A stretch of DNA of 48,060 nucleotides. Source: CAYPHY01 sp964410625. Its GTDB lineage: Bacteria > Chloroflexota > Anaerolineae > Promineifilales > Promineifilaceae. Below the pieces are notes generated by a model. It saw only the letters and a list, made by a program, of their open reading frames with translations, had not been told where the DNA came from and ran no database searches. The DNA lies in the NCBI GenBank assembly GCA_964410625.1, contig CAYPHY010000040.1:1-48060 (forward strand), in the 5' to 3' direction. Shown piece after piece: positions 1 through 6,666 of this stretch. The number at the start of each line of letters is the position of its first letter. Position 1 is the stretch's first letter. The translations under genes were made by a program, and so were the position numbers.

Positions 1-47
1 TGTCCTGTAGCATGGGTCGGCGTTTCAATCTATATTCGTACAATCCG

Positions 48-68
48 ACGCGGGTAAACAACCCGCGT
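48..68. repeat. Short intergenic hairpin, family A
   Basis: The arms ACGCGGGT (48-55) and ACCCGCGT (61-68) are perfect inverse complements around a 5-nt loop, and GTTAC follows on the outside. The element lies just past the stop codon of the minus-strand lipoprotein gene, where a transcription terminator would be expected. It has no clear T-run, so the terminator role is inferred. It resembles the GTAGCGCG...CGCTAC hairpins at 5987-6036, 35881-35935 and 45170-45248. Confidence 0.6.
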
Positions 69-77
69 TACAAGAAC

Positions 78-1151
78 CTATTCCAGAGTTACGATCAGGA
101 TGTTGTAGGCTGAGGGTGCGCCGGTCGCTTCGGAAACCTGCACGGTGTAGGTTGTGGTTTGCAGCGGCAGGACAAAGACGGCCTCGGCCGAACCCGGCCC
201 GCTGAAGTTGGCATTGGCGGCCACATTACCATTGCTGTCCGCCACCCGCGCGACGACATTGGAGTCGTCGGTGGGATCCACAAAGACCAACACCGGCCGC
301 GCTCCATTGGACTGCACCGTATATGTTTTTGTCTCGCCGTTGACCAGCGAATCCGCCTGGCGCACGGCCGCGCCTGGCGCCTCGTTGGCTGCGTCATACA
401 GATAAGCGGTGTAACCACCCTCGCCAGCGACCGACTGCACAAGCAAAGCGTAGCGGCCGTCCTCTTCCGGCGTAACCACCAATATCTCCGGCCCGCCAGC
501 CGTGCTGAAATTCGCCTCGCTCAACACTTCCAGCCCAGTGAGATCGCTGCCCGCTACGACGTCCCCCGCATAGGCGGCCAATGCCACATCCAGGGTGTCG
601 GCCGGTTCGACGAAAAGCACCGCCGGTTGAAAGGCCAGGCCCTCATAGCCATAGCTGTTGAACCCGCCACCACTCAACGGGGCGGCATTGCTCTGTCCGG
701 GGGCAAGCATGAGTATCGCTGGAGTCGGCGAAGGTTCCGGCGTGGGGGACTCGGCCGTTGTTGGTGTTGCCTCGGCCGTCACGGATGCTTCCTCGGTGGG
801 CGAAGCCTCCGCTGTTGATGATGGTGATGAGGCTGTGATGGCTTCGGTCGCTTCGGTCACGGTGGTGGCGGTGGCGGCCGCTTCTGTGACGGCGGGGATG
901 ATGGTTGATCCGGCTGTCGGCTCGTTGAGCGCTTCAGTGGGTGGCGGCGGAATCACCACCTCGGTCGCTGCCGGTAGGGTATCCGGGCCTTGCTGGCAAG
1001 CAACGGCCGCCAGACTCAGGGCGAGCCAGACCACGATAACCCGTAGTCGCCGCATATGGACATGGGTCATGTGGCCATGGGTCATGTGTCCATGGGGCAT
1101 GGGGACATGTCCCATGTTGACACAGGTATGGATATAGCTGTTATGGTTCAT
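78..1151 (-). CDS. Putative lipoprotein with Thr/Pro-rich linker and two PPC-like domains
   Basis: This is a secreted protein of unknown function, probably lipid-anchored. A hydrophobic signal segment (about residues 37-52) ends in a Cys that fits a lipoprotein cleavage site (AAVAC). A Thr/Ala/Pro/Ser-rich linker follows to about residue 145. The rest holds two similar beta-rich modules (about 150-255 and 260-357), each ending in YTAYLYD- or YNILIV-like strands, reminiscent of bacterial pre-peptidase C-terminal domains. The annotated start has a good Shine-Dalgarno (AGAGGTG, 7 nt away) and gives an odd 32-residue N-terminus rich in His and Met (repeats of GHMTH). A second Met at 1055 (MRRLRV) would start directly before the signal peptide and may be the real start. 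It is the last gene of the trp unit, but nothing ties it to tryptophan. Confidence 0.7.
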   Translation of the reverse strand: MNHNSYIHTCVNMGHVPMPHGHMTHGHMTHVHMRRLRVIVVWLALSLAAVACQQGPDTLPAATEVVIPPPPTEALNEPTAGSTIIPAVTEAAATATTVTEATEAITASSPSSTAEASPTEEASVTAEATPTTAESPTPEPSPTPAILMLAPGQSNAAPLSGGGFNSYGYEGLAFQPAVLFVEPADTLDVALAAYAGDVVAGSDLTGLEVLSEANFSTAGGPEILVVTPEEDGRYALLVQSVAGEGGYTAYLYDAANEAPGAAVRQADSLVNGETKTYTVQSNGARPVLVFVDPTDDSNVVARVADSNGNVAANANFSGPGSAEAVFVLPLQTTTYTVQVSEATGAPSAYNILIVTLE

Positions 1152-1259
1152 ACTGCTTCACCTCTTCTACCGTGAATTCGTCTGAATCATAACAGCTTTC
1201 CCTTGGATTCGTCCATTGGCTAAGCGGATACCAACAAAGCCGCTCACTGCTGCTGCTGG

Positions 1260-2294
1260 CTACCGCGCCAACTGTTGGGCGACCGATTGAGGCAGGACCA
1301 GTCCCATGATGTGTTTCATCTGGTCCACCTTCGGCTGGGCGACGGCCGCTGCCTGTTCCGCCCCTATGGCCAGCAGGCGATCTAGCTCGGCCGGGTCTTG
1401 CATCAGGGCGTGGTAGCGTTCCTGGATCGGCCGCAGCAATTCGACCACCACTTCACCTACGCGGGTTTTCAGGTCGCCATAGCCACGCGCGTCGGCAAAG
1501 TCGGCTTCGACCTCGGCCGAACGCTTGCCCGTCACCGCCCGGTAGATGCCAAGCAGATTGTTGACCCCTGCCTTCTCCGGCTCATTGGAAAAGCGAATCT
1601 CCTTGCCAGAGTCGGTGACAGCGCGTTTGAAGGAGCGCATGATCTCATCTGGCTCGTCGAGCATACGGATGGCATGGCCGCGCTTGTGCGCCAGGCTCTT
1701 CGACATCTTGATCGTCGGATCGTCCAGCCCCATCACCCGTGCCCCTACTTCGGGGATCACGGCTTCAGGGATGACAAAGAACTCCTCTTCATAGAAGCTG
1801 TTAAAGCGTTGGGCGATGTCGCGCGTTAGCTCGACATGCTGCTTTTGGTCCTCACCCACCGGCACTTCATGGGTGTCGTAGAAGAGGATGTCTCCAGCCA
1901 TCAGCACCGGGTAGTCGAGCAAGCCGGTCAGTACGCTCTCCTGCTGGGCGGATTTATCCTTGAACTGGGTCATCCGTTGCAGCCAGCCAAGGGGGGTGAT
2001 GCAGTTCAGCAGCCAGCACCCTTCGGCGTGGGCCGGGACGTGGCTTTGCACAAAGAGCGTGCTTTTGTCCGGGTCAATGCCACTGGCGAGCAGAATGGCC
2101 GCCAATGAACGGGTTTGGAAGCGCAGATTCTCCGGGTCTTGGGGGACGGTCAGGCTGTGCAGATCGACTACGCAAAAGTAGTTGATCTTCTCCTCTTGTC
2201 GTGCCACCCAATTGCGGACTGCGCCGAGATAGTTGCCGAGGTGAATATTTCCGGTTGGTTGTATACCGCTAAAAACGACTCTTTTTGTACTCAT
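1260..2294 (-). CDS. trpS: Tryptophanyl-tRNA synthetase
   Basis: TrpS charges tRNA-Trp with tryptophan in the cytoplasm. The class I signatures are both visible: a HIGH-type motif (PTGNIHLGNYLGA, near residue 12) and KMSKS (KMSKSLAHKRG, near residue 198). The length of 344 residues is normal for bacterial TrpS. It lies downstream of trpB2 and trpE on the same strand, behind a Trp-specific T-box, which fits control by uncharged tRNA-Trp. The 100-nt gap to trpE holds a word-type hairpin (2308-2373). No Shine-Dalgarno is visible before the ATG (CAACAAAGAATT precedes it), so initiation is either SD-independent or coupled. Confidence 0.96.
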   Translation of the reverse strand: MSTKRVVFSGIQPTGNIHLGNYLGAVRNWVARQEEKINYFCVVDLHSLTVPQDPENLRFQTRSLAAILLASGIDPDKSTLFVQSHVPAHAEGCWLLNCITPLGWLQRMTQFKDKSAQQESVLTGLLDYPVLMAGDILFYDTHEVPVGEDQKQHVELTRDIAQRFNSFYEEEFFVIPEAVIPEVGARVMGLDDPTIKMSKSLAHKRGHAIRMLDEPDEIMRSFKRAVTDSGKEIRFSNEPEKAGVNNLLGIYRAVTGKRSAEVEADFADARGYGDLKTRVGEVVVELLRPIQERYHALMQDPAELDRLLAIGAEQAAAVAQPKVDQMKHIMGLVLPQSVAQQLAR

Positions 2295-2307
2295 AATTCT
2301 TTGTTGG

Positions 2308-2373
2308 ACGCAGATTAACGCTGATGCTACGCTGATCGCCGCTGATAAGAATAAAAATCAGCGTAAATCTGCG
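2308..2373. repeat. Word-type intergenic inverted repeat, family B
   Basis: The left arm is built of ACGCAGATT and ACGCTGAT words, and the right arm of ATCAGCG and AAATCTGCG words. Arm 2309-2325 pairs with 2357-2373 with one mismatch. A further AAATCTGCG copy extends the array to the trpE stop codon. It lies between trpE and trpS, which are co-directional, so it may form a stem in the polycistronic RNA. Confidence 0.8.
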
Positions 2374-2394
2374 AAGTATCGGCGTAAATCTGCG

Positions 2395-3996
2395 TTACAA
2401 TACACCCTGCTCTGCTCGTTCGATGGCGACGAGGAGGGCTTGGGCTTTGTTGGCGCATTCGCGATGCTCTGCCGCTGGGTCGCTGTCGGCGACGATGCCC
2501 GCACCGGCCTGGATATAGACCCTGTCGCCTTGCACCAGCATGGTGCGGATGGCGATGCAGGTGTCCATGCTGCCATCGTAGCTGAAGTAGCCGACCGCGC
2601 CGCCATAAAGACCGCGCCTTTCCCCTTCCAGTTCTTCGATGATCTCCATCGCCCGCACCTTCGGCGCGCCGCTGAGCGTCCCGGCGGGGAAGGTGGCCCG
2701 CATCAGGTCGAAGGCGTCGAGTTCCGGCCGCAGGCAGCCTTCGACATGGCTGACGATGTGGATTACGTGGCTGTAGCGTTCGATGGTCATCAGGTTATGG
2801 ACTTTGACCGAACCATATTCGGCGACACGGCCGATGTCGTTGCGCCCTAAGTCCACCAACATCACATGCTCGGCGCGTTCCTTTGGATCAGCGAGCAACT
2901 CCGCTTCTAGCGCGTTGTCCTCGGCCGCTGTGCTTCCGCGCCGTCGTGTTCCGGCAATCGGCCGCACGCTGGCAACGCGATCCTCCAGCCGCACGTGCAT
3001 CTCCGGCGATGCACCCACCACTTGCAAGTCCAACTCGCCAAAGTCGAAGTAGAACATGTAGGGCGAGGGATTCAACATCCGCAAGGCGCGATAGATGGCG
3101 AAGGGATGGGCGCTGCTGCGACGGCTGAAGCGCTGGCTCAACACCACCTGGAAGATGTCACCGGCGGCGATGTACTCCCTGGCCTGTTGCACGATCTCCT
3201 CATACCGTTGCGCGGTCATTGAGGATTCTACGTGCTGGCGGCCGTTGCCATAGCCGTTGCCGGTGATGCTCCAACGGCGGTGGGGGATGGCGGGCAGCGG
3301 TCGTAACAGCTTCTCCGCCACCCGCTCAATGCGCTGCAACGCCTCGACGTAGGCTTTTTCGACATCGCCCCCTGCCTCGACCGGGGTGTTGGCGAGAATG
3401 AGCAGCCGGTGGCGGGCATGGTCAAAGACGACCAGCGTATCGGCCAGCAAGTAGACGGCATCGGGGATATCGAGGACGCGCTCGGCCGTTTCCGGCAATC
3501 GCTCAAAATCGCGCACCACATCATAGCCGAGATAGCCCACTGCTCCGCCATTAAAGCGCGGCAGCCCTGGCAACTGCGCCTGGGTATAACGCTGCACCTC
3601 CGCCTTCAGTACGTCCAGAAAATCCTCGCCGCTCGCTAATTGGCGATTGCGGATTAGGGAGTGGGGAGTGGGGAGTGGGGATTGCGGACTGTCCACGCTC
3701 CCCTGCTCCTCCGCTCCTCTGCTCCTCTGCTCCTCCATCCAGGTAACAGTACGGCCTTGGAGGGTGAGTATCGCCCGCGGATTGACGCCGACGAAGGAGT
3801 AACGGCCGACCTGTTCGCCCCCTTCCACTGATTCTAGGAGAAAGGAGGAGCCAGGGGCGTCCATCAGTTTCAGGTAGACGGAGACTGGCGTTTCCAGATC
3901 GGCCGCGAACTCACGATAGACCGGGATCAAATTCGCCGGCCCCGCCGCCAGGCGGCGAAAGTCGTCTAATGAGGGGTGGAAGTGGATGTCGGTCAT
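2395..3996 (-). CDS. trpE: Anthranilate synthase component I
   Basis: TrpE converts chorismate to anthranilate with ammonia from TrpG, the first committed step of tryptophan synthesis. The N-terminal domain carries the feedback-site motif LLES (FLLESVEGG, about residue 53). The C-terminal chorismate-binding domain is complete, with GDIFQVVLSQRF, SPEMHVRL, RPIAGTRRRG and AGTLSGAPKVRAMEIIEELE. Length is 533 residues, slightly over the usual 490-520, and the surplus is an in-frame low-complexity stretch at about residues 85-119. No trpG, trpD or trpC is in the window, so the pathway is dispersed. The SD is weak (GGGATTGGG, about 8 nt from the ATG). Confidence 0.96.
   Translation of the reverse strand: MTDIHFHPSLDDFRRLAAGPANLIPVYREFAADLETPVSVYLKLMDAPGSSFLLESVEGGEQVGRYSFVGVNPRAILTLQGRTVTWMEEQRSRGAEEQGSVDSPQSPLPTPHSLIRNRQLASGEDFLDVLKAEVQRYTQAQLPGLPRFNGGAVGYLGYDVVRDFERLPETAERVLDIPDAVYLLADTLVVFDHARHRLLILANTPVEAGGDVEKAYVEALQRIERVAEKLLRPLPAIPHRRWSITGNGYGNGRQHVESSMTAQRYEEIVQQAREYIAAGDIFQVVLSQRFSRRSSAHPFAIYRALRMLNPSPYMFYFDFGELDLQVVGASPEMHVRLEDRVASVRPIAGTRRRGSTAAEDNALEAELLADPKERAEHVMLVDLGRNDIGRVAEYGSVKVHNLMTIERYSHVIHIVSHVEGCLRPELDAFDLMRATFPAGTLSGAPKVRAMEIIEELEGERRGLYGGAVGYFSYDGSMDTCIAIRTMLVQGDRVYIQAGAGIVADSDPAAEHRECANKAQALLVAIERAEQGVL
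3640..3740. repeat. Word-repeat array inside trpE
   Basis: Read on the minus strand, this segment has about four near-copies of the 9-mer GAGGAGCAG followed by about four of the 7-mer ACTCCCC. It encodes residues about 85-119 of TrpE, a charged then Pro/Ser-rich stretch (MEEQRSRGAEEQG, then SPQSPLPTPHS). The frame is kept. It falls in the N-terminal domain at a likely surface loop. The composition is that of the intergenic word arrays, not of coding DNA. Confidence 0.8.
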
Positions 3997-4049
3997 CGTG
4001 TTTTCCCAATCCCAGACTCAAGAGTAAGCTGTTGGCAGTAGACGGTCGC

Positions 4050-4118
4050 CAGTCTCTCAGTCTCCTAGTCTCTTAATCTCTAATCTCCAATCTCCAATCT
4101 CCAATCTCTAATCTCCAA
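4050..4118. repeat. Word-repeat array, family C, overlapping the end of trpB2
   Basis: Near-tandem copies of AGTCTCC/AGTCTCTT give way to about six copies of the 7-mer AATCTCC. The array lies between trpB2 and trpE and runs into trpB2, supplying its last codons: on the minus strand GTTGGAGATTAG reads Val-Gly-Asp-stop. Unlike the hairpin elements it is mostly a direct array here. The same words recur at 16395-16462 and 43283-43325. Confidence 0.8.
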
Positions 4119-5475
4119 CCTGCGGCAGCAAAGCCATCGCTTCCTCCACTGCTTCGGCCGGATAATCGTAGTCCACCAGCTCGCCTTTTAAGTAGGTGTC
4201 GTATGCGCCCATGTCAAAGTGACCGTGACCGCTGAGATTAAAGGCGATCACCTTCGCCTCACCCGATTCCTTGCACTTCAGTGCCTCATTGATAACAACG
4301 CTGATGGCGTGGGTACTCTCCGGCGCGGGGATGATCCCTTCGGCACGGGCAAAGGTTGAGCCTGCCTTGAAGGTATCAAGCTGGCGCACGGCGCGTGCCT
4401 CGATATAGCCACCATCCACCAACGCGCTCACCTGGGGGGCCATGCCGTGATAGCGCAAGCCACCGGCATGGATAGCTGGGGGCATGAAGGAGTGGCCGAG
4501 TGTGTGCATCTTGACAATCGGCGCCATCCGCGCTGTGTCGCCATAGTCGAAGGTGTATTTGCCGCGTGTCAGGCTGGGCGAAGCGGCCGGTTCGGCGGCG
4601 ATGATCGTCGTCTGCTTCCCGTCGGTCAGGTTTTGATGCAAGAAGGGGAAGGCAAAGCCGCCGAAGTTGGAACCACCGCCGGTACAGGCAACGATGATGT
4701 CGGGGTACTCTCCGGCCATCTCCAACTGCTCCAGCGTCTCCAGGCCGATTACTGTCTGGTGCATCAACACATGGTTCAGCACCGAGCCGAGGCTGTACTT
4801 CTTGCTGCCACCAGAGGTTGCCGCCGCTTCCACCGCTTCGGAGATGGCGATGCCTAATGAACCGGGGTTGTCGGGGTCTTCGGCGAGGATGGAGCGGCCG
4901 TAGTTCGTGCGATCCGTCGGGCTGGCATAAACCTCCGCGCCAAAGGATTCGATCAACACCCGGCGATAGGGCTTCTGGTTGTAAGAAACTTTGACCATGT
5001 AGACCTCCAGATCGAGATCAAAGAAGTTGCAGGCCATCGCCAATGCCGATCCCCATTGCCCCGCGCCGGTTTCGGTGGTCAATGCCTTGGTCCCGGCCTC
5101 TTTGTTGAAGAAGGCCTGGGCGACGGCCGTGTTTGGCTTGTGCGAGCCGACAGGGCTGACGCCTTCATACTTGTAATAGATGTGAGCGGGCGTGTCCAAT
5201 GCCTTTTCCAGACGATGGGCGCGGAAGAAGGGGGTCGGCCGCCACAAACGATAGACCTCGCGCACCGGCTCCGGTATTTCAATCCAACGGTCGGTGCTGA
5301 TCTCTTGCAGGATCAGGCTCATCGGGAACAACACGCCGAGAAAGTCCGGCGTTACCGGCTCCAACGTCCCCGGATGCAGCACCGGCGCGGGCGGCACCGG
5401 AAGATCGGCATTGACGTTATACCATGCCTGCGGCAGCTTGCTTTCGTCTAACAAAAACTTCGTTTGCTCGCTCAT
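4108..5475 (-). CDS. trpB2: Tryptophan synthase beta-like protein, TrpB2 type
   Basis: This PLP enzyme joins indole and serine to give tryptophan. Long N-terminal extension, length (455 residues) and sequence place it in the TrpB2 group, which usually works without TrpA. The PLP lysine lies in PVGSHKPNTA, the phosphate-binding loop in ACTGGGSNFGG, and TETGAGQWG is the conserved catalytic-loop signature. I chose the ATG at 5475 because AAGGAGA precedes it by 6 nt; a longer frame from 5499 has no such site. It is the first gene behind the T-box. The C-terminus is encoded by a word-repeat array, so its last residues may not be ancestral. Confidence 0.94.
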   Translation of the reverse strand: MSEQTKFLLDESKLPQAWYNVNADLPVPPAPVLHPGTLEPVTPDFLGVLFPMSLILQEISTDRWIEIPEPVREVYRLWRPTPFFRAHRLEKALDTPAHIYYKYEGVSPVGSHKPNTAVAQAFFNKEAGTKALTTETGAGQWGSALAMACNFFDLDLEVYMVKVSYNQKPYRRVLIESFGAEVYASPTDRTNYGRSILAEDPDNPGSLGIAISEAVEAAATSGGSKKYSLGSVLNHVLMHQTVIGLETLEQLEMAGEYPDIIVACTGGGSNFGGFAFPFLHQNLTDGKQTTIIAAEPAASPSLTRGKYTFDYGDTARMAPIVKMHTLGHSFMPPAIHAGGLRYHGMAPQVSALVDGGYIEARAVRQLDTFKAGSTFARAEGIIPAPESTHAISVVINEALKCKESGEAKVIAFNLSGHGHFDMGAYDTYLKGELVDYDYPAEAVEEAMALLPQVGD

Positions 5476-5499
5476 CTCACTCTCCTTAGAATTTTGCAT

Positions 5500-5564
5500 C
5501 GAATTTACGCGAATTAACGCGAATGGATTATGGATTTTAATTCGTGTTAATTCGTGTCAATTCG
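5500..5564. repeat. Word-type inverted repeat between T-box and trpB2, family B
   Basis: The left arm (5500-5524) has three words of the type CGAATTTACG, and the right arm (5540-5564) has three of the type ATTCGTGTTA. They can pair over 25 nt if G-U pairs are allowed in RNA. The element sits after the T-box terminator and 25 nt ahead of the trpB2 start, so it is in the leader of the antiterminated transcript. Confidence 0.8.
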
Positions 5565-5574
5565 TTGCAGGTTA

Positions 5575-5928
5575 AAACAAAAACGCCCTCATCCCAAAAA
5601 GGGACGAGAGCGCAAATTCTCCCGCGGTGCCACCCTGCTTAAACCAGTGATTAGTGACGAGTGGTGAGTGACTAGTCAACTGGTTTCACTCATTTAGTTC
5701 AGGCAAGTCCAATATACTTGCCTTAAACCTATGCCTGATAACGGGGGCAATTCCGATCCGGACTACTAGCGTAGCGACAATCCTCTGGATTGTCCGCGTT
5801 CACCCGAACAACTCCTCGGTCCATTCTCCTGCTGCGCGGCCGTTGGTCTTTCAGCCGGTGAACCAACTCTCTTTGACCCGCTTTGCCGGATACTATTCCG
5901 AATCACAGTTGTTGTTCTTTCGTAATGT
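5575..5928 (-). promoter_or_regulatory. T-box riboswitch, Trp specifier
   Basis: Read on the minus strand, this leader has the parts of a T-box. The stem I region carries an AGAGAG element and the apical segment GGCTGAAAGACC, then GAATGGACC with TGG (5821-5823) as the specifier codon for Trp. The T-box sequence GGGTGGCACCGCGG (5622-5635) follows; its TGGC bulge would pair with a tRNA ending GCCA, which fits the G discriminator of tRNA-Trp. The terminator GCGCTCTCGTCCC-loop-GGGATGAGGGCG is followed by a T-run (5575-5613). Uncharged tRNA-Trp should stabilise the antiterminator and allow trpB2, trpE and trpS to be transcribed. A low-complexity insert at 5643-5685 lies just upstream of the antiterminator. 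Confidence 0.93.
5643..5685. repeat. Word-repeat insert inside the T-box leader
   Basis: CCAGT and ACTGG form the outer arms around near-repeats of the type GATTAGTGACGAGTGGTGAGTGACTAGT. On the plus strand the words AGTGA, GAGTG and AGTGAC recur. It falls between the stem III region and the T-box antiterminator, where length variation is tolerated. It has the composition of the intergenic word arrays. Confidence 0.6.
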
Positions 5929-5934
5929 GCCGTC

Positions 5935-5964
5935 AGTCTAGCATGAGTGTGGGGAGTTTGTCAA
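5935..5964 (-). promoter_or_regulatory. Sigma70-type promoter of the trp T-box unit
   Basis: On the minus strand TTGACA (5959-5964) is separated by 18 nt from TAGACT (5935-5940). The -35 box is a perfect match and the -10 box matches at four of six positions. Transcription would start near 5928, just at the start of the T-box leader. Confidence 0.7.
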
Positions 5965-5986
5965 TTGCGAGTTTACGTGTTTATGT

Positions 5987-6036
5987 GTAGCCCAGATTGC
6001 TAATCCGGGGCTTGCGGGTTGGCAACCCGCGCTACA
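5987..6036. repeat. Intergenic hairpin, family A
   Basis: Nested inverted repeats: TGTAGC (5987-5992) with GCTACA (6031-6036) outside, and GCGGGTTG with CAACCCGC (6014-6030) inside around a single G. It lies after the DUF2442 stop codon and upstream of the T-box promoter, so it may end transcription of the DUF2442 gene. Confidence 0.7.
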
Positions 6037-6053
6037 GGGTTGGACTGAGCTAC

Positions 6054-6368
6054 TTAGTTGACGGCCGATTGTCGCTCAATCAACCATCGCTGAAATGAAC
6101 GCTTGGATTCTCGGCTGGGAACACCTGCTAACAAGGCAATGACAGGTATCAATTCATCAATGTGCTCCCAATAAATAATGTCGCAACCGTCCACATCTTC
6201 AAACACCCGCCAATCGTTCAACTCCGCTTCAGTTGCATGTACCAGGCGAGGATACCAGTTAAGGGGAATGATCACTGTCCGCCCATCTTCGATGGTCACG
6301 GCCAGTTTGCCATCAACAAACTCAACGTCTTTCACACGAGGTTGTGTCTCAATCGTTGCAATGCTCAT
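6054..6368 (-). CDS. DUF2442 family protein, likely antitoxin-type partner of DUF4160
   Basis: This 104-residue protein matches the DUF2442 pattern: RVKDVEFVDGKLAVTIEDGRTVIIPLNW-like N-terminal half and WRVFEDVDGCDIIYWEHIDELI-like C-terminal half. DUF2442 genes often pair with DUF4160 genes in suspected toxin-antitoxin modules, and a DUF4160 frame lies directly upstream here, overlapping by 20 nt. The chosen ATG (6368) gives the normal family N-terminus; an in-frame ATG at 6422 would read through the upstream gene. The gene itself is intact. Confidence 0.85.
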   Translation of the reverse strand: MSIATIETQPRVKDVEFVDGKLAVTIEDGRTVIIPLNWYPRLVHATEAELNDWRVFEDVDGCDIIYWEHIDELIPVIALLAGVPSRESKRSFQRWLIERQSAVN

Positions 6369-6594
6369 TCCACATTTCCAGAAATAACTCTTGGTTTTGC
6401 TCAACAATTTGGCGAGCATCACGCAACTCGTTTGCGTTTAAGCCTCGACTCCTCTCTAGTCTAATCGGTTCTAGCTAAAACTTGGCGTTTGGAGCACGAC
6501 GGTCTTTGCCCCTTGCTAGATGGATATGCGGTGGTTCTACACAATCGTATGAAACAAAATAGCAAAGAAAACCACCGATACGTTTTGTTGGCAT
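6349..6594 (-). pseudogene. DUF4160 family gene with one in-frame amber codon
   Basis: Read from the ATG at 6594, the frame encodes MPTKRIGGF..., then EPPHIHLARG, NAKF, a TAG stop at 6475-6477, LEPIRLERSRGLNANELRD and a C-terminus EQNQELFLEMWNE before its own TGA. Both halves fit DUF4160 and stay in one frame. Family members normally have Trp at the stop position (KFW-LDP), so a single TGG to TAG change explains it. The product is either two fragments or a full protein after readthrough. The gene overlaps the DUF2442 start. I call it a pseudogene, but the otherwise intact frame suggests a recent event or a sequencing error. Confidence 0.85.
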
Positions 6595-6614
6595 ACTCTA
6601 ACTCTGTCAACTAA

Positions 6615-6643
6615 ATTATAACGACAATTGGAACAGGAGTCAT
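6615..6643 (-). promoter_or_regulatory. Promoter of the DUF4160-DUF2442 pair
   Basis: On the minus strand ATGACT (6638-6643) lies 17 nt before a perfect TATAAT (6615-6620). Transcription would begin near 6608, about 14 nt ahead of the DUF4160 ATG. A short inverted repeat CAGGAG-TCAT-CTCCTG overlaps the -35 box and could be an operator, which is inferred. Confidence 0.6.
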
Positions 6644-6666
6644 CTCCTGGTGCGATAATGTCTTGA

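Noticed and set aside
5770..5830. Alternative specifier codon CGC or GCG in the T-box
   Set aside because: GAATGGACC fits the specifier-loop pattern and agrees with the downstream trp genes and the TGGC bulge.
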